Origin: a virus
Virus record (IMG/VR): IMGVR_UViG_3300018080_000641
Coordinates: 1 to 22,134 of that record
DNA length: 22,134 nucleotides
Direction: 5' to 3' (one strand)
The translations under genes were made by a program, and so were the position numbers. The number at the start of each line of letters is the position of its first letter. Position 1 is the stretch's first letter. Under the pieces are notes generated by a model that did not search any database, was not told the origin of the DNA, and worked only from the letters and a program-made list of their open reading frames with translations. Below are positions 8,342-16,515 of the stretch, one piece after another.

Positions 8342-8704
8342 ATGCTCGACACGGCCGCCGAAGTCCTCGCCGAGACGATCCGCTGCGACGGCGAGACCGT
8401 TGCCTATGCCAGCGGAGGGCAGACCGCGGAGCTTGCCGCCCTGGTGGGCCGCCAGAAGTTCGCCAGCGACGACGACCGCGGCCAGCTCCGTATCGAGTAC
8501 AGCGACGCCGACTTCCTCGTCGTCGCCGCGGACCTGATCCTCGGCGGCAGCCAACACACGCCCCAGCGAGGCGACACCATCACCTGGGGCAGTCGCACGT
8601 TTCAGGCCGCCCCCTTCGGCGGAGAGAGACACTACCGGCCAGCCGACCGCGGGGCCGTCTGTTTGCGAATCCATACCCAAGAAATCAAGACGCCGACACC
8701 GTGA
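8342..8704 (+). CDS. head-tail connector, lambda FII-like
   Basis: A 120-aa protein. Its C-terminal half, TPQRGDTITWGSRTFQA...GGERHYRPADRGAVCLRIHT, matches the pattern of FII/Gifsy-type connectors, in which a GD-x-I-x-W/Y turn is followed by a final R/D...LRI strand. The first half has IEYSDADFLVVAADLILGG. Such proteins close the portal and provide the tail docking surface. It lies in the expected place between the decoration gene and the neck genes. Its stop codon overlaps the next gene's GTG in a GTGA arrangement, implying coupled translation. Confidence 0.65.
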   Translation: MLDTAAEVLAETIRCDGETVAYASGGQTAELAALVGRQKFASDDDRGQLRIEYSDADFLVVAADLILGGSQHTPQRGDTITWGSRTFQAAPFGGERHYRPADRGAVCLRIHTQEIKTPTP

Positions 8705-9168
8705 ACACCACGCGCGAGCTCGCCCAACGTGTCGCCGACAGAATCAGCGACCACAGCTTTACGGTCGACGTGTCGGCCGTGCGAGACTACGCGCCCGACC
8801 TCGACCAGGCCGAGATGGACGACAGCCTCTATTGCTACGTTGTCCCCATGGGCCGCAGCGATCCGCCGGCTACCGAAGACCCGGCCGTTATGGGCCAACT
8901 CGGCCGCGCCCGCAAGCTCCGCTACTTCGACGTCGATGTCCTACTCACGCGCCAGTTTCGCGGAGTCAACTTCAGCAACGCCACGGCCGACCCCCTCGTC
9001 GACCTCGGCGACGAAATCCGCGAGCTATTCGACGGCCAGCCGCTCGACGGCCTCTCCGGCCGCCAGGTGCGATGCGTGGCCACCGTGCCCCTTGTCGCCG
9101 ATCCGGCCGACAAACGCCGCAATCGCTTTACCAGCTTGCTCGCCCTCACGTTTCGCGTCGTGCAATGA
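8701..9168 (+). CDS. tail terminator/completion protein (gpU-like)
   Basis: A 155-aa protein starting at GTG, overlapping the preceding stop by 4 nt. Helical starts (TTRELAQRVADRI) lead into strands YCYVVPMG and RKLRYFDVDVLLTRQF. Then come a helical DPLVDLGDEIRELF and a last strand pair ending FTSLLALTFRVV. This alternation matches small alpha/beta tail terminators, which cap the finished tail tube and join it to the head. No diagnostic motif exists for the family, so the call depends on length, predicted fold and neighbours. Its last codons overlap the next gene in ATGA. Confidence 0.55.
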   Translation: MNTTRELAQRVADRISDHSFTVDVSAVRDYAPDLDQAEMDDSLYCYVVPMGRSDPPATEDPAVMGQLGRARKLRYFDVDVLLTRQFRGVNFSNATADPLVDLGDEIRELFDGQPLDGLSGRQVRCVATVPLVADPADKRRNRFTSLLALTFRVVQ

Positions 9169-9557
9169 CTACTGCCTTAAAGATTCGATTCGTCGACAAC
9201 CTGAGCCGCCTCGCTACGGTCGCCGACCGAGCGCGCCGACGCTACCTCTACCGCGCCGCGGCCTACGTCCGCACCACGGCCCGCCGTTCGATCCGCCGCC
9301 GCAAGAGCCCGAGCGCCCCCAACTCGCCCCCCTCGACGCGAACCGGCCGCCTGAAAAAGGCTATCCGCTTCTACGTCGACCAGGCCCGCGGCCTGGCCCT
9401 CGTCGGCCCGTCCGTCGACGTCGTCGGCCCGGCCGGCGCCGAACACGAACACGGCGGCCAGTGGCGCGACGAACACTTCGCGCCGCGCCCGTACATGGGC
9501 CCGGCCTACGAGCTGACCCGGCCGAAGCTCCCCGACTTTTACCGCCAATCGTTCTAA
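9165..9557 (+). CDS. neck/tail-completion protein, HK97 gp10/lambda gpZ-like
   Basis: A 130-aa basic protein beginning with the ATG of an ATGA overlap. Longer upstream in-frame sequence would run through the preceding gene and is rejected. The order of elements is that of gp10-like proteins: helix RARRRYLYRAAAYVRTTARRSI, the loop RRKSPSAPNSPPSTRTGRLKKAI, strand ALVGPSV, then GAEHEHGGQW and APRPYMGPAYEL near the end. These proteins form part of the neck between head and tail. Compared with lambda (Z before U) the terminator and this gene appear swapped. Confidence 0.72.
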   Translation: MTTALKIRFVDNLSRLATVADRARRRYLYRAAAYVRTTARRSIRRRKSPSAPNSPPSTRTGRLKKAIRFYVDQARGLALVGPSVDVVGPAGAEHEHGGQWRDEHFAPRPYMGPAYELTRPKLPDFYRQSF

Positions 9558-9591
9558 CAGCAGACCACCCCAACAAATCGGAGATAAAATC

Positions 9592-10011
9592 ATGGCCGCT
9601 GGAGACCTGAGAATCGGCCTCGACGGAGAATTCCACTACGGAGACTCCGGATCGACCGCCACCAACGAGCATCAAAACATTCACGACGTCAACCTCGCCG
9701 CCACGGCCAGGACCGCCGAGGCGCTCAGGCGAAAAAAGAAGTTCGTGACCACCAAGCCGACCTACTTGGAGGCCTCTCTCACCTTCAAGTTACATGACGA
9801 GGAGGGCGACGCGCTCATTCCGCTCTTGCGGGCCGCCTGGGCGAACCGCACCCGGATTGCCCTCTACCCGACCGATGCCGCCGGCGGCGACGGGCTCGAC
9901 GCGGACTATTACATCCTCAAATGTGCCAGGAACGAGTCGAACCCCAACTTCATCGTCTACGACGTCGAGGCCAAGCCGACCGACGAGGAGCGCGACCCGG
10001 TTTGGCAGTAA
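9592..10011 (+). CDS. probable tail tube protein
   Basis: A 139-aa protein with a clear GGAG at 9580-9583. It begins MAAGDLRIGLDGEFHYGDSG and contains RKKKFVTTKPTYLEASLTFKLHDEEGDALIPLLRAAW and TRIALYPTDA. It ends in a beta-rich EsNPNFIVYDVEAKPTDEE section. A charged helix between beta sheets plus a compact size fits the tail-tube fold shared by siphovirus tubes. Position after the neck genes and before the tape-measure chaperones agrees. The next gene is also a tube candidate, so which of the two is the main tube subunit is uncertain. Confidence 0.6.
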   Translation: MAAGDLRIGLDGEFHYGDSGSTATNEHQNIHDVNLAATARTAEALRRKKKFVTTKPTYLEASLTFKLHDEEGDALIPLLRAAWANRTRIALYPTDAAGGDGLDADYYILKCARNESNPNFIVYDVEAKPTDEERDPVWQ

Positions 10012-10065
10012 GCCGCCGCCGCCTGGCCCGCTTCGACGCCAACCAACCCATAAGGACCCGATTCT

Positions 10066-10695
10066 ATGTCCCTCAAAGGAACCATCACGCACAACGCGTC
10101 CGTCGGCGGCGTGTCGATCCAAAGCACGATCCAGCGGACGGCCTCGGCCGCCCTGCCGAGTCAAGAGAAATCGCTCCCGGCCGCCGACGCCGGCAGCCTC
10201 ACCACGCGCACGAGCGACACGGCCGGCACAATCACCGCCGGCTCGGCCCAGCACTCAATCAGTACGGGCGACGTCGTCGACATCTTTTGGCTCGACGCCA
10301 ACGGAGAGCGCCAGTGCGCCCGCGGCGCGACCGTCGGCACCGTCAGCGGGACCAGCATCCCGTTCACCGGCGCCGCCGGCACCGCGCTCCCCGTCCAGGA
10401 CACGGCCGTTACCGTCGACGAGCAGACCACCCTTGACGTCGACTTCGACGGCGACAAACTCCAGATGATCGTCGCCGGCTCGACCAAGGACGGGCACATC
10501 ACGTTCGAGGACTCCGGCGACGCCGTCCTCGACGCCGCCGTCCTCAAGGCCAACGAGCCCTATAGCTTCGTGAAGAACACCGGCCAGACCAACCCGCTCG
10601 AAGGAAACCCCGTCGACGAGATCAAGGTCTCCAACGCCGACAGCTCGGCCGCCGCCACGTTCAAGCTCGGCGGTCTCTACGATTCCGACACGTAG
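10066..10695 (+). CDS. beta-rich tail structural protein
   Basis: A 209-aa protein with AAGGA at 10052-10056, 9 nt before the ATG. The central region has the pattern SLTTRTSDTAGTITAG, then STGDVVDIFWLDANGERQCARGATVGTVSG and LPVQDTAVTVDEQTTLDV, alternating Thr/Val strands with tight turns. I recall similar proteins in planctomycete prophages without assigned function. Ig-like or tube-like beta folds are likely. It sits between the tube gene and the chaperones and is followed by a stable hairpin, suggesting an abundant structural product. A second tube subunit or tube decoration protein are the main possibilities. Confidence 0.5.
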   Translation: MSLKGTITHNASVGGVSIQSTIQRTASAALPSQEKSLPAADAGSLTTRTSDTAGTITAGSAQHSISTGDVVDIFWLDANGERQCARGATVGTVSGTSIPFTGAAGTALPVQDTAVTVDEQTTLDVDFDGDKLQMIVAGSTKDGHITFEDSGDAVLDAAVLKANEPYSFVKNTGQTNPLEGNPVDEIKVSNADSSAAATFKLGGLYDSDT

Positions 10696-10719
10696 TAGTC
10701 CCAGGGGGAAAGGGGCGCC

Positions 10720-10757
10720 GGGGGCGGGTCAGCTAGCTACCGGCTCGGCCCGCCCCC
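10720..10757 (+). terminator. GC-rich hairpin after the tail tube genes
   Basis: GGGGGCGGG (10720-10728) pairs perfectly with CCCGCCCCC (10749-10757) across a 20-nt loop that itself contains AGCTAGCT. Only a short TTCTAT follows, so termination is probably partial: an attenuator that lowers expression of the chaperone and tape measure genes relative to the tube. Confidence 0.45.
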
Positions 10758-10808
10758 TTCTATCGCTCCACCCCCCCCCAACCCTTTCCCACCAAACGGA
10801 CCGTACCC

Positions 10809-11243
10809 ATGCACGAATTCACCGACTCCAAGGGCGAGACCTGGGACGTCGCCATCACCGGCGCGACCGTGAAACGGGCCGCCCACTACCTCGACGTCGA
10901 CCTCGGCAACCTCACCGCGGCCAAACCCGACCAGCCGGCACTACTGACGCGGATCGACACCGACATTGTCTTTCTTGTCGACCTCCTGTTTGTCGTCTGC
11001 AAGCCCCAGGCCGACGCCCGCAAGCTCGCCGACGTCGACTTCGCCGAGCGACTCGCCGGCGAGACCCTCCGCAAGGCCCACGACGCGCTCCTGGAGGCCC
11101 TCTCGGATTTTTACCAATCGCTCGGCCGCCCCGACCAGGCCCGGGCGATCGAAAAGCAACGGGAAGTGATAACGGCCGCCGTGGAGGAGGCGGAGAAGGC
11201 CGTCGCCGCAATCGACGCCTCGACGGTGGCACCTGGCAGCTAA
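10809..11243 (+). CDS. tail assembly chaperone, first part (gpG-like)
   Basis: A 144-aa protein opening with FTDSKGETWDVAITGATVKRAAHYLDVDL. A helical DTDIVFLVDLLFVVCKPQAD segment and ETLRKAHDALLEALSDFYQSLG follow, a pattern I recognise from phage tail assembly chaperones. The C-terminus is a charged helix. In lambda gpG and its frameshift product gpGT coat the tape measure protein and guide tube assembly. Here the gene lies just before the tape measure and ends in TAATG, so its stop overlaps the start of the partner gene by 1 nt. The -1 frame is open for at least 100 nt before the stop, so a frameshift product remains possible, although no canonical slippery heptamer was seen. Confidence 0.7.
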   Translation: MHEFTDSKGETWDVAITGATVKRAAHYLDVDLGNLTAAKPDQPALLTRIDTDIVFLVDLLFVVCKPQADARKLADVDFAERLAGETLRKAHDALLEALSDFYQSLGRPDQARAIEKQREVITAAVEEAEKAVAAIDASTVAPGS

Positions 11244-11518
11244 TGCTCGAGCTCGGCGCCGTCGCCGGCCTCGACCCGGAGCCGCGGACGCTCCGCGAGC
11301 TCCTATGGGCCGCCGAGGCCGCGGACCGCGCCCACTGGAATCGGACGTTTTCAGTGCTAACCCAAATCTACAACACGAACCGACCGACCGACGCCGAGCC
11401 GATCCCGCCGCTCGACTTTTGCCCCTGGCACGAGCCGGCCGAGCCGACGCCCGCCCCGCCGCCCACCGAGGCCGACCGCCGACTACTCCGCGAGTTCTTC
11501 CCGCCACGAAAGGGCTAA
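11243..11518 (+). CDS. tail assembly chaperone partner (gpT-like)
   Basis: A 91-aa protein starting within TAATG at the end of the gpG-like gene, in the -1 frame relative to it. The helical segment TLRELLWAAEAADRAHWNRTFSVLTQIYNT is typical of the small protein that follows tail chaperones in many phages. The remainder is Pro-rich. It ends 3 nt before the tape measure start. By position and pattern it takes the T role of the G/GT pair, made by stop-restart translation instead of, or in addition to, frameshifting. Confidence 0.6.
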   Translation: MLELGAVAGLDPEPRTLRELLWAAEAADRAHWNRTFSVLTQIYNTNRPTDAEPIPPLDFCPWHEPAEPTPAPPPTEADRRLLREFFPPRKG

Positions 11519-11521
11519 CCC

Positions 11522-13828
11522 ATGGGCCTCGGATCTGCCATCAAGGCCGGCGCCGCCTACGTGGAGCTCTACCTCCACGATAGCAAATTCGCCCAGGGCC
11601 TCGACAAGGTCGCCGGCAAAACCAAGGCTCTCGGCTCCCAGCTTACCGCGATCGGCGCCCAGTTCACCGCCGCGGCCGGACTGTTTGCCGCCCCCTTTGT
11701 CGCCGGCGTCAAGGCCGCTTCGAACCTCCAGGAGGTGATGAACAAGTTTGACGTCGTCTTCGGCGCCAACGCCGCCAACATGAAGGCCTGGGGCGACGAC
11801 TTCGCCGGCCAGGTGGGGCGCTCGAAACGACAGATTGCCGAGTTTCTCGCCGGCTCGCAAGATTTGTTCGTCCCGCTCGGCTTCGAGACCGGCGCCGCGG
11901 AGGACATGTCAAAACAGCTTACCGGCCTGGCCGTCGACCTGGCCAGCTTCAACAACAAGGCCGACGCGGACGTCCTGCGCGACCTCCAAAGCGCCCTGAC
12001 CGGCAGCTCGGAGGTTATGAAGAAATACGGCGTCATAGTAAACGAGGCCGCAGTCAAACAGGAGCTCCTACAGCAAGGCATCGACCCCAAGACGGCGAGC
12101 GAACAACAGAAGGTGTACGCCCGCCTGGCCATCATCATGCGGGGGACCACCGCCGCCCAAGGCGACGCGGTCCGCTCGGCCGGCTCTTGGGCCAACGTCA
12201 AGAAGCGACTCTACGGCGTCCTCGAAGACGTCGCCGCCTCGCTCGGAAAGTCCGTCCTGCCGATGGTCACCGAGTACGGCAAAAAGGCCGTCGAGATTGC
12301 CCAAAACGTCGGCGCCTGGATCGAAGAACACCAGGAGTTACTCGCCACCGCCGCCAAGGTGGCCGCCGTGGTCGGCACGGCCGGCGCCGCTATCATGGCG
12401 ATCGGCGCCACCCTGACCGCTACCGCCGGCGTCGTCTCCACCGTATCCGCCGCCGTTACGGGCCTCTCGGCCGCCTTTGCTTTCCTGGCCGCGAACCCCG
12501 TAGTATTGGCCCTGGCCGCCATCGCCGCGGCGACCGTGGCCGTCTCCGTCGCCCTCGACAACGCCCTGGCCCCAACCGTCGAGCTCGGCAAGGCCCAAGA
12601 GGATCTTCTGGGCAAGACCGACGCCCTCCGCAAAGCCGACCAGGACCTTTTCGACCGACTGGAGCAGCTCGGCGACAAGCAGAAATTGACGAGTGCCGAG
12701 CTTGCGGAGGCCGAGTCGATTATCGCCCGCCTCCAAGACCGCTACGGCGACCTCGGCCTCTCCGTCGACCAGACGACCGGCCAGGTCCTCGGCCTGGCCG
12801 ACGCCCAGGACCGTTTGACCGCGGCCATGGCCGAGGGAGCCGACGCGCAAATCAAGTCCGCCCAGAAAGAGCACCTGGCCAACATCCGAATTCTCGGCGA
12901 GGCCATGGACGAGGTGGCCAACTCGAAGCTCAGCTATGGAAAGAAAGTCGAGCTCACCGAGGAATACCGCATCAAGCAGAAGCAGGAGCAGGCCGCCTAT
13001 GATGCCCTCACCGAGCGCCGCGCCGCCCTGAAGGCCGGCCAGGCCGAGGCCCTCACCGGCGAGAAGCTCCCCGAGCCGGCCGCGGCCGCAGCTCGCACCG
13101 CCCCCGGCGTCGCGGCGGCCCAGGCCCTCGCCGAGCTCGCCGCGATCGAAGAGAAGAACGCGCAGCGATTGCACGACCAGAAGCTCGCCCAGATCGAGGA
13201 CGAGAAGGCCCGCCAGCTCGCCATGATCCGCGACAAGTACGAGGCCGAGCGGACCGCCGCCCAGCAACTCGCCGACGACCTGGCCGCGGCCGGCAACGAG
13301 CCGGAGGCCGCCCGGGCCCGCTCCGCCGTGGCCGCGATCGACCAGGCCGAACAGGGCGAAATCGCCGGCGTCGAAAACAAGGCCCTCGAGGACCAGCTCG
13401 CCGCCAAAGTCGCCGACCTCAAAGAACAGGCCGCCGCCCGCGGCGCCTACGCCGACGACGTCGCCCGGCTGGAGATCCAGGCCAACAAGGAAGGGCTCGA
13501 CGAACAGCTCGCGCTCTTGGAGCTCGACCGCAAAAAGGCCCTCGAAGAGGGCGTCGCCGCCGGCGTCGATCCGGAGAAGATCAACCAGAAATTCGACCTC
13601 CTGGGGCAGATTGCCACGCAGCAAGCCCAGATCCCCGCGGCCGCGGCCGCCACCGGCCCCCGCGGGACCTTTTCAGCCTCGGCCGCCGAGCGCTTTGGGG
13701 CCGCCTCCGATCCCATCGACCGCATCGCCAAAGCGACCGAGGAATCGGCCCAAGCCAACAAGGAGGCCGCCAAGAACACCCGTGAGACGGCCAAGAACAC
13801 CCGCTTTACCTTCGCCTGGGGGGGCTAA
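11522..13828 (+). CDS. tape measure protein
   Basis: A 768-aa protein and the longest in the window. It has an amphipathic N-terminal section, and residues 120-215 carry LAVDLASFNNKADADVLRDLQSALTGSSEVMKKYG, a signature-like stretch of many tape measure proteins. A hydrophobic Ala/Val-rich part at about 275-345 could insert in the host membrane during DNA entry. Long charged coiled-coil segments span about 355-700, and a Lys/Asn/Thr-rich repeat-like tail (KEAAKNTRETAKNTR) closes it. It sets tail length and is ejected ahead of the DNA. At the usual 0.15 nm per residue it would give a tail near 115 nm. The preceding AAAGGG supports the ATG. Confidence 0.9.
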   Translation: MGLGSAIKAGAAYVELYLHDSKFAQGLDKVAGKTKALGSQLTAIGAQFTAAAGLFAAPFVAGVKAASNLQEVMNKFDVVFGANAANMKAWGDDFAGQVGRSKRQIAEFLAGSQDLFVPLGFETGAAEDMSKQLTGLAVDLASFNNKADADVLRDLQSALTGSSEVMKKYGVIVNEAAVKQELLQQGIDPKTASEQQKVYARLAIIMRGTTAAQGDAVRSAGSWANVKKRLYGVLEDVAASLGKSVLPMVTEYGKKAVEIAQNVGAWIEEHQELLATAAKVAAVVGTAGAAIMAIGATLTATAGVVSTVSAAVTGLSAAFAFLAANPVVLALAAIAAATVAVSVALDNALAPTVELGKAQEDLLGKTDALRKADQDLFDRLEQLGDKQKLTSAELAEAESIIARLQDRYGDLGLSVDQTTGQVLGLADAQDRLTAAMAEGADAQIKSAQKEHLANIRILGEAMDEVANSKLSYGKKVELTEEYRIKQKQEQAAYDALTERRAALKAGQAEALTGEKLPEPAAAAARTAPGVAAAQALAELAAIEEKNAQRLHDQKLAQIEDEKARQLAMIRDKYEAERTAAQQLADDLAAAGNEPEAARARSAVAAIDQAEQGEIAGVENKALEDQLAAKVADLKEQAAARGAYADDVARLEIQANKEGLDEQLALLELDRKKALEEGVAAGVDPEKINQKFDLLGQIATQQAQIPAAAAATGPRGTFSASAAERFGAASDPIDRIAKATEESAQANKEAAKNTRETAKNTRFTFAWGG

Positions 13829-14635
13829 ATGGCCTACGCCGTCGAACTCAATGGCCGCCAACTTTCCAAGAACGGCGCCACGCTCCACTATCAGATCCAC
13901 GGCACCGACCTCGCCGCGCAGGCCTACCTCCTCGCCATGGCCGCGGCCCCGGTTGTCTTCGACGGCCTCTTGCGCCAGGACGCCGCCGTCGAGGAACTCG
14001 GCAACGAGACATGGGACGCCGACGTCAAGTATGGCCCCTTTCCCGAGGGAAAAGAGGGCGACCCGCCCACGTGGAGCTTCGAGATTGCCGGCCAATCGTT
14101 GCACATCGACCACAGCCTCGAAACGATCCAACGCTACGCCCCCTCCGGCAAGACCCCGCCCGACCACAAGGGAGCCATCGGCGTCCGCCGCGACGGCTCC
14201 GGCGTGACCGTCGACGGCTGCGACGTCCACGTCCCGATTTTCTCCTGGGAAGAGACCCACTACGTCAAGCTCCAGAACATCACGCCCACCTACATCGAGA
14301 CCCTCGAAGAGCTGGTCGCCACGACGAACGAGGACCCCTTTCGGATCTGGGGCAAAGGGGAATTGCTCTTGCTCGGCGTCAACGGCTCCAGCCGCGGCGA
14401 GAAGGACGTCGGCATTACCCACCGCTTTGCGTGTTCTCGCACCAAGACCAACCTCACCGTGGGCGACGTTACCGGAATCGACAAGGAGGGGCACCACTAC
14501 CTTTGGGTCGAATACGAGCCCGTCGACGACACCGTCTCCAAGGCCCTCACCAATCGCCCCAAGGCCGTGCACGTCGAGCGGGTCTACGAATACGGCGACT
14601 TCACGCAGCTCGGCCTCGTCGACCCCTGGAGCTGA
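13829..14635 (+). CDS. tail protein after the tape measure (distal-tail or hub candidate)
   Basis: A 268-aa protein starting directly after the tape measure stop (TAA then ATG, no gap). Distinct segments are AIGVRRDGSGVTVDGCDVHVPIFSWEETHYV, then EDPFRIWGKGELLLLGVNG, ITHRFACSRTKTNLTVGDV and HHYLWVEYEPV. The final VYEYGDFTQLGL resembles uncharacterised siphovirus tail proteins found just after tape measures. Beta-rich content suits a distal tail or hub component. No enzymatic motif was seen. The location makes a tail-tip role likely; the exact role is not known. Confidence 0.6.
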   Translation: MAYAVELNGRQLSKNGATLHYQIHGTDLAAQAYLLAMAAAPVVFDGLLRQDAAVEELGNETWDADVKYGPFPEGKEGDPPTWSFEIAGQSLHIDHSLETIQRYAPSGKTPPDHKGAIGVRRDGSGVTVDGCDVHVPIFSWEETHYVKLQNITPTYIETLEELVATTNEDPFRIWGKGELLLLGVNGSSRGEKDVGITHRFACSRTKTNLTVGDVTGIDKEGHHYLWVEYEPVDDTVSKALTNRPKAVHVERVYEYGDFTQLGLVDPWS

Positions 14636-14638
14636 CCC

Positions 14639-15442
14639 GTGGCCCTCCACAAACCACGCCCCGGCGAGCCCTGGCAAGGCCCCGACGCCATCGCGCACGC
14701 CGCGTTTATCGACGCCGCCGAATGGGTCCGCAGCCAACAGGCCGCCGCCGGCCCCGTGCCCACGCCCGGCGCCCTCTGGCGACCGTGCATTGTCCAGATC
14801 CGCAACGACTCCGGCGCGGCCCGCAACCGCTTTGACGCCCTCGGCATCAGCGGGATTTTCCCCGAGCCGACCGACAACGAGGCCGCCTTTCAGGCCGGCC
14901 CGATCCTCCTGGGCGACACGCCCGACACGGAAAAGCACCGCGGCGGCTTCGGCGTGCTGTTGGCCCCGGCCGGCATCCGCGAGATTGTCCCCGCCTGCCT
15001 GGCCGGCGTCACCACCGCCCGCGTCAACTTCTCCGACGTCGCCCACCAGTACGCCGAGATAGCCGACGCCGACGCCGGCAGCCTGGCCAGCTCGCCGGCC
15101 GGCTCGGCGCGGATCCTCTGGCCCCAGCCCGCCCCGGCCGAGGGCATCCGCGACGCCGTGGTCCTCTTGGGCGGCGGCTCCCAGTGCCTCCAGGCCCTCC
15201 GCTTCGAACTCAAAACCAACCTCACCGCCTTGAACCCGGCCGGCGCGACCGCCTACGAGATCGACGCCGGGGGCGAGCGCACCACCACGGAACACACCGT
15301 CTACGACTTTTTCTTCGGCTTCTACGGCTCCGGCTCGACTGAGGCCGGCATGGTCGGCAGCGGAGAGGGGGCCGGTGCCAAGGGCTGGGCCCTAAAACTT
15401 CCCGGCTCGCTCCGCTGGGAAATCATCCAGCTCACCTGTTAG
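14639..15442 (+). CDS. tail-tip or fibre-associated protein
   Basis: A 267-aa protein starting at GTG after GGAG at 14628-14631. The segment ending CTGACCCGTGGCC is nearly the same as that before the gene at 695. The N-terminus MALHKPRPGEPWQGPDAIAHAAFIDAAEWVR is a helix-forming attachment-like segment that I associate with planctomycete prophage tail proteins. A beta-rich middle (PGALWRPCIVQIRNDSG, NRFDALGISGIF) and a Gly/Ser-rich C-terminus follow. No receptor-binding or depolymerase motif was found. A structural role at the tail tip is inferred from position. Confidence 0.5.
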   Translation: MALHKPRPGEPWQGPDAIAHAAFIDAAEWVRSQQAAAGPVPTPGALWRPCIVQIRNDSGAARNRFDALGISGIFPEPTDNEAAFQAGPILLGDTPDTEKHRGGFGVLLAPAGIREIVPACLAGVTTARVNFSDVAHQYAEIADADAGSLASSPAGSARILWPQPAPAEGIRDAVVLLGGGSQCLQALRFELKTNLTALNPAGATAYEIDAGGERTTTEHTVYDFFFGFYGSGSTEAGMVGSGEGAGAKGWALKLPGSLRWEIIQLTC

Positions 15443-15453
15443 GAGTCCGCGCC

Positions 15454-16515
15454 ATGCCTGTACGCTGGTGGGGCCCCTGCACTGGCCCTTGTTCCTGCGC
15501 CGCCGGCGCCGGCTGCGACTGCGCTATCTGCGCCGACCATACGCCTTGCTGTATCCGTGCCAAAGTCTCCGGCCTGGCCCCGTCCGCCACCTGGCCGTGG
15601 TGCGCGGATGCCGAAAAACTCAACGCTACGTTCGACATGCCGTGGCTCGAATCGCCCACCGGCATCGGCCCGTTTCGGGGCACAAGCGAGGGCGTCGGCT
15701 GCGAGTGGGGCGCCGACATCACGCCCTATTGCGACTTCACCAAGGCCCTCTTTCGAATCGAATACTGGACCACCGGCGGGAACGTCCACTACTACCCGAT
15801 TTTCGCCCTCTCGAACGACGACGGCTCCAAGTACGTCTACTGGCTCGACAACGCCGTCCTCGGCGGCGGCTGGGACCGCGACTGTTTCGGCTGGGACGAA
15901 TCCCCCTTTACCGCCGAGGGCCAGGCCCCGCCCGACCAGGGAGCCGGGGAGAGCCTGTTTGACATCACGGGCGCCACGGCCAAAGTCACCGCCTTTGAGC
16001 GCGCCACCAATGGCCGATGCGGCGACTGGGGCCTCGACTGCGGCGATTGCAGCGATAACCCGCTCCCCTGGGAGCTCGGCGTCGACCTCGGCTCCGGCGG
16101 CTGGACCGACGGGACCGGCTACTACGGCTGCGACGAGTGCAACGAACACGCCCAAGGGATCTACTACCCGAACGCCGGCCTGCAAACTCCGTGCAGTTGG
16201 GAATACACGATCGCGACCGGATGCACGTATCAAGGGAACCCCATCGACTTCGTTGTCGGCGTCCAACTATACATCACACACAACCCGCCCCCCCAGGCCC
16301 AAACCGCCTACTACAAAGTCTGGATTCATTTGACGTCGCTCACCTCCGCGGCCTGGCAAAGTGCGACATTCTATCCCGAGCTAATCGGCTGTCTCGGCCC
16401 GTTCGCCAGCGCCCCCGACGGCAAACTCACCCTCACCAAGGTACACGACAACTCCGGCCTTTTTTGCGACGGCACCATGCCCAACACGATCAAGCTATGG
16501 CTCCCGAACCAGTAA
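15454..16515 (+). CDS. cysteine-rich tail protein of unknown function
   Basis: A 353-aa protein with 21 cysteines, eight within the first 35 residues (GPCTGPCSCA, GCDCAIC, TPCC) and others as CGDC and CDEC pairs. It is also rich in Trp, Tyr and Gly. No signal peptide is seen. The body (FRIEYWTTGGNVHYYPIFALS, GVDLGSGGWTDGTGYYG) looks like a beta-rich extracellular protein. AGGAG at 15441-15445 supports the ATG. The last of the tail genes is where receptor-binding proteins often sit. Disulfides or bound metal could stabilise a tip exposed outside the cell, but no family was recognised. Confidence 0.6.
   Translation: MPVRWWGPCTGPCSCAAGAGCDCAICADHTPCCIRAKVSGLAPSATWPWCADAEKLNATFDMPWLESPTGIGPFRGTSEGVGCEWGADITPYCDFTKALFRIEYWTTGGNVHYYPIFALSNDDGSKYVYWLDNAVLGGGWDRDCFGWDESPFTAEGQAPPDQGAGESLFDITGATAKVTAFERATNGRCGDWGLDCGDCSDNPLPWELGVDLGSGGWTDGTGYYGCDECNEHAQGIYYPNAGLQTPCSWEYTIATGCTYQGNPIDFVVGVQLYITHNPPPQAQTAYYKVWIHLTSLTSAAWQSATFYPELIGCLGPFASAPDGKLTLTKVHDNSGLFCDGTMPNTIKLWLPNQ

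Noticed and set aside
12338-13624. Minus-strand frame under the tape measure gene
   Set aside because: Its leucine/glycine-rich translation is explained by the antisense of the coiled-coil coding sequence.
13673-15295. Long minus-strand open frame under the tail genes
   Set aside because: It is a shadow of the tail genes, with Gly/Val/Ala-rich translation and no recognisable motif.
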